A stretch of 64,000 nt of DNA from NCBI GenBank assembly GCA_023159155.1, contig JAJNNX010000008.1, positions 930,001-994,000 on the forward strand, written 5' to 3'. The stretch's first letter is position 1, and the number at the start of each line of letters is the position of its first letter. The notes under the pieces are model-generated. The model worked only from the letters and a program-made list of their open reading frames with translations. It did no database searches and was not told where the DNA came from. The position numbers were made by a program, and so were the translations under genes. Source of the stretch: Ustulina deusta (lineage: Eukaryota > Ascomycota > Sordariomycetes > Xylariales > Xylariaceae). Below, one piece after another: positions 61,619-64,000 of this stretch.

Positions 61619-62134
61619 TCACTCCCAGCTCGTGAAGGACGGATCCTCATTGTCGTCAATGTTATTGTAGACACCCATACCGAAGCCGAAGCCGGCAGGC
61701 GGAGGAGGTGGAACTGGAACGGTACCGAATACTTTGTCGGGTCCGAAACCATCAGAGATGAGCCCTTCGTCCCACATCCTCTGGGTCTTCTCATCGAACA
61801 GTTCCAGGGTGCGATCCTTTCTTTTGGGGAGGTGGAGGTTGTTCCGAACGTTGTTGGCCCGTACCCTAAGTTGGTTGGCCTGCTCCTGAAGTTCCCGACT
61901 TCTCGGATTGGTGATGTTTTCTCTCTGCTTGGAAATACTATTGTGGGTGCGGTTTTTAGGGACGGGGGCAGCAGGCTCAACCTCGACGGTGGCGGTGGCA
62001 GCGCCAGCGTTGGTGTCGGCGGCCTTAACCTCCGCACAGATCTCGGCCATTGTCTTCTGCATGGTACGCCATTGGGCTCTCATAGAATCGACGCTGGGAT
62101 ACCCGGTGAGTTTGGCAAGCTTATGAAAATCTAT
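61619..62134 (-). CDS. 5'-partial unknown protein, 171 residues visible
   Basis: The frame is open from 62134 to the stop at 61619 and reads IDFHKLAKLTGYPSVDSMRA, then QWRTMQKTMAEICAEVKAAD, a helix-rich opening resembling the short SANT/Myb-like segment of small fungal nuclear proteins. A charged middle (PRSRELQEQANQLRVRANNV) is probably coiled coil, and the tail is PVPVPPPPPAGFGFGMG with acidic end. The first Met inside is at 62083, but the protein-like sequence starts before it, directly after AG at 62135-62136 with a TTCTAACC branch-like site 5' of it. An upstream exon is therefore expected, yet none with ATG and GT donor was found; a nearby ATG (MSSSGTNF) meets a stop. It is either spliced from a distant exon or a 5'-broken pseudogene. 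The opposite-strand frame (61607-62185) looks like a shadow. Confidence 0.5.
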   Translation of the reverse strand: MDFHKLAKLTGYPSVDSMRAQWRTMQKTMAEICAEVKAADTNAGAATATVEVEPAAPVPKNRTHNSISKQRENITNPRSRELQEQANQLRVRANNVRNNLHLPKRKDRTLELFDEKTQRMWDEGLISDGFGPDKVFGTVPVPPPPPAGFGFGMGVYNNIDDNEDPSFTSWE

Positions 62135-64000
62135 CTATTATCGGGGGTACCGGTTAGAAGTTGGTTCCTGAGGAAGACATTATAGCTATGGGATGAGATA
62201 GTGCAAATTTTCAGAGAGGGAGTTAGACAACTGAGGGATGTATAAACCAGAGGAAAGGGGTTAATGGGTATGATTTTTCGTGTCGTCCAAGGTTAGAATA
62301 TAGGTATGCAAATGAGATACGAGTAATGCGTGCAGCAACGGAATTAGCAATGGCAAATCCGGATGTGACTGGTTGTAGGTATGATATGCATGATATAGCG
62401 AGAAAAGCTGAGACGAGGGAGAGAGTATGTGCTCATATCTGGGGAGGGGAAATGGAAATATTGTTATTTACCCTAGCTTCACCTCTGCTGTTGACGTCCT
62501 TTATGCAGGACAAAGCTGCATTCATAATGTCGAACTCAATACAAGTGAGGCTGGAACAAACACCGTCGGGATTGCAAGCTGGCTTCTCTTGACTTGACAT
62601 TGTGAGAAGCTGGTACGGTGGGTAATTCTGGATCGATATTTGAAAAGAGTTGCTAAAATGATGAACAGGTCTTACGAGAGTCCATAGGTAGAAGAGAGGA
62701 AAAAATACTGAGAAATATTTTAGGGTAGCTGTGTGAGTAGATTATTGTTTTGACAATGGCCTGGTAGCTAATCTCAGCTACAATGATTAATACCTGGGGG
62801 TATTTCTAGCCTGCCATTGTTTATCAGTAGGTAGGACGAACAGCAGGGAATCGTAAAGAAATATAACAAACACTTGAAAACTAAGGCATGCCTGGTGATT
62901 CACTAAGGATTTATGGCTCCATTACCCCAGAGATGGACGGCACACATGCTAGCATAAACAACATTGGCCATACGATGTGAGGATTGTGGCTGATTGATCG
63001 TGTTATCTATCAAGGTAGCAATCGGCACAGCTTTATACATGTAATACACCCGAATATTGTAGGATAACCTCAACAATACTTTTAGTTCAGCTGGAGAAAA
63101 AAAATTAAAAATAATAAAAGGAAAAGGAAAGAAAAAGGAGAAGAAAAGAAAAGAACTTTTAGGATACAGAAAAGGATAGGACATTTGAAGAAGCCCCTCT
63201 GAACTACTCAAAATTAACGTCTATATATTGAAACGCTTGGTATTACTGGGAAGAACTATTAAAATAAATGGTGGCAATCGCAGATCCAAGAACCAGTCAT
63301 GAGAAAAAGAATAGGTCTGCCATTATCACCCTTTTCTACAACAGACACACCCCAGAGCACATTTCCTGACGGCCCACTAGCCATACGTACAAACCAGAGC
63401 AGATTGCTACCGGTGGTCAGTTGTCAGGACCGGTATATTATGAGTATTATGTTGCTGCGCATCGAATGTAGAACTACAGACTGATGATTGAAGCTACAAT
63501 ACAATTAATACATTTCGTCTTGCCAATCACGTGACATCCATAAAATGCACCTGCTTCAGTGTTTATGACTATTAGTCTTGATTTTCAATCAATCTCGGGC
63601 TATTAGCTTGTACTATGTACTCTACAGCTTTGGTTCTTATTGAAACACGCTTCAGAGGCAAATTATTGAACCCAATGTAAAGGAGTCGATTCTCAAGCAT
63701 TGAGCTGGCCACCATGTTCCCGGAAGGGATGGTACGTGGGCTATAGAAAAAAAATATCGGAATTGAAGGAAAAAAGATTGTAAGTAAGTCTTGTTACAAA
63801 GAAATATCTGGCAAGCCGTAGATCCGTGACAAAGTCCAAAGCCAAGCTACGAACTCTTTCAAAACCCGTGTTTGGTCCACAATGCATTCAATAAAGCGGT
63901 GACACATGACATTTGAAAATTGGAGAAGTGACCGTCCTGGTCTGGATCATGTCACGTACAATTGAAGTTCCTCCGGCTGTCATCCAAATGTCATATTTCC
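62135..64000. other. intergenic right end of window, 1.9 kb
   Basis: No gene is supported; frames at 62326-62592, 62903-63211 and 63299-63484 are short and without family resemblance. An adjoining CCAAT and TCACGTGA pair near 63,523-63,534 looks like a promoter motif, possibly for a gene beyond the window or an unrecognised small gene. Confidence 0.4.

Noticed and set aside
61607..62185. 192-codon plus-strand frame
   Set aside because: It is antisense to a frame with much more protein-like sequence (coiled coil, poly-Pro, helix motif) and reads as Gly/Val-rich shadow.

Overview
The window is nuclear DNA of a filamentous ascomycete, probably a Sordariomycete. The evidence is short spliceosomal introns (53-107 bp) with CTAAC-like branch sites, recognisable ascomycete protein families (RBR ubiquitin ligase, Ctf4/Mcl1-like replication protein, fungal-rhodopsin-like 7TM protein, NACHT-WD40 NLR), and a large AT-rich block of LTR retrotransposons wrecked by C:G to T:A transitions, as repeat-induced point mutation (RIP) does. 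No prokaryotic signals are seen. The exact species cannot be read from the sequence.

Layout. 1-9,612 is a gene-bearing left arm: an unrecognised 394-aa protein (minus), a secreted HExxH metalloprotease with one intron (plus), and a 1,081-aa large fungal protein in two exons (minus). 9,613-34,057 is one compound transposon island. An outer Ty3/gypsy element on the minus strand has 253-bp LTRs. Its gag region is split by a 12.77-kb gypsy element on the plus strand with 363-bp LTRs, and its right LTR is split by a 5.95-kb Ty1/copia element on the minus strand with 171-bp LTRs. Target-site duplications flank the outer element (ACCT) and the copia element (ACTTC). All coding capacity is destroyed. 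34,058-37,748 is gene-empty transition sequence.

37,749-64,000 is a gene-bearing right arm: RBR E3 ligase with an apparent GC-AG intron; SDR oxidoreductase (three exons); 394-aa WD40 protein (three exons) with a 14-bp tandem array upstream; debris of what may be a LINE ORF1 plus a local duplication; a tiny 81-aa protein gene with a TATA box and strong codon bias; a broken NACHT-WD40 NLR pseudogene; a Ctf4/Mcl1-like 848-aa protein; a six-exon fungal-rhodopsin-like membrane protein; and a 5'-partial unknown gene near 62 kb.

The genes do not form an obvious cluster or pathway; the right arm looks like ordinary housekeeping and accessory genes. The most notable items are the three-level retrotransposon nest with short LTR islands that escaped mutation, a tRNA-like segment inside the copia element, a second tRNA-like structured element with Pol III boxes at 42.5 kb, about 4.4 kb of unexplained sequence in the inner gypsy element, and nonsense changes of RIP type in the NLR pseudogene. 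Exon coordinates were assigned by hand from splice signals and reading-frame continuity; no database search was run.
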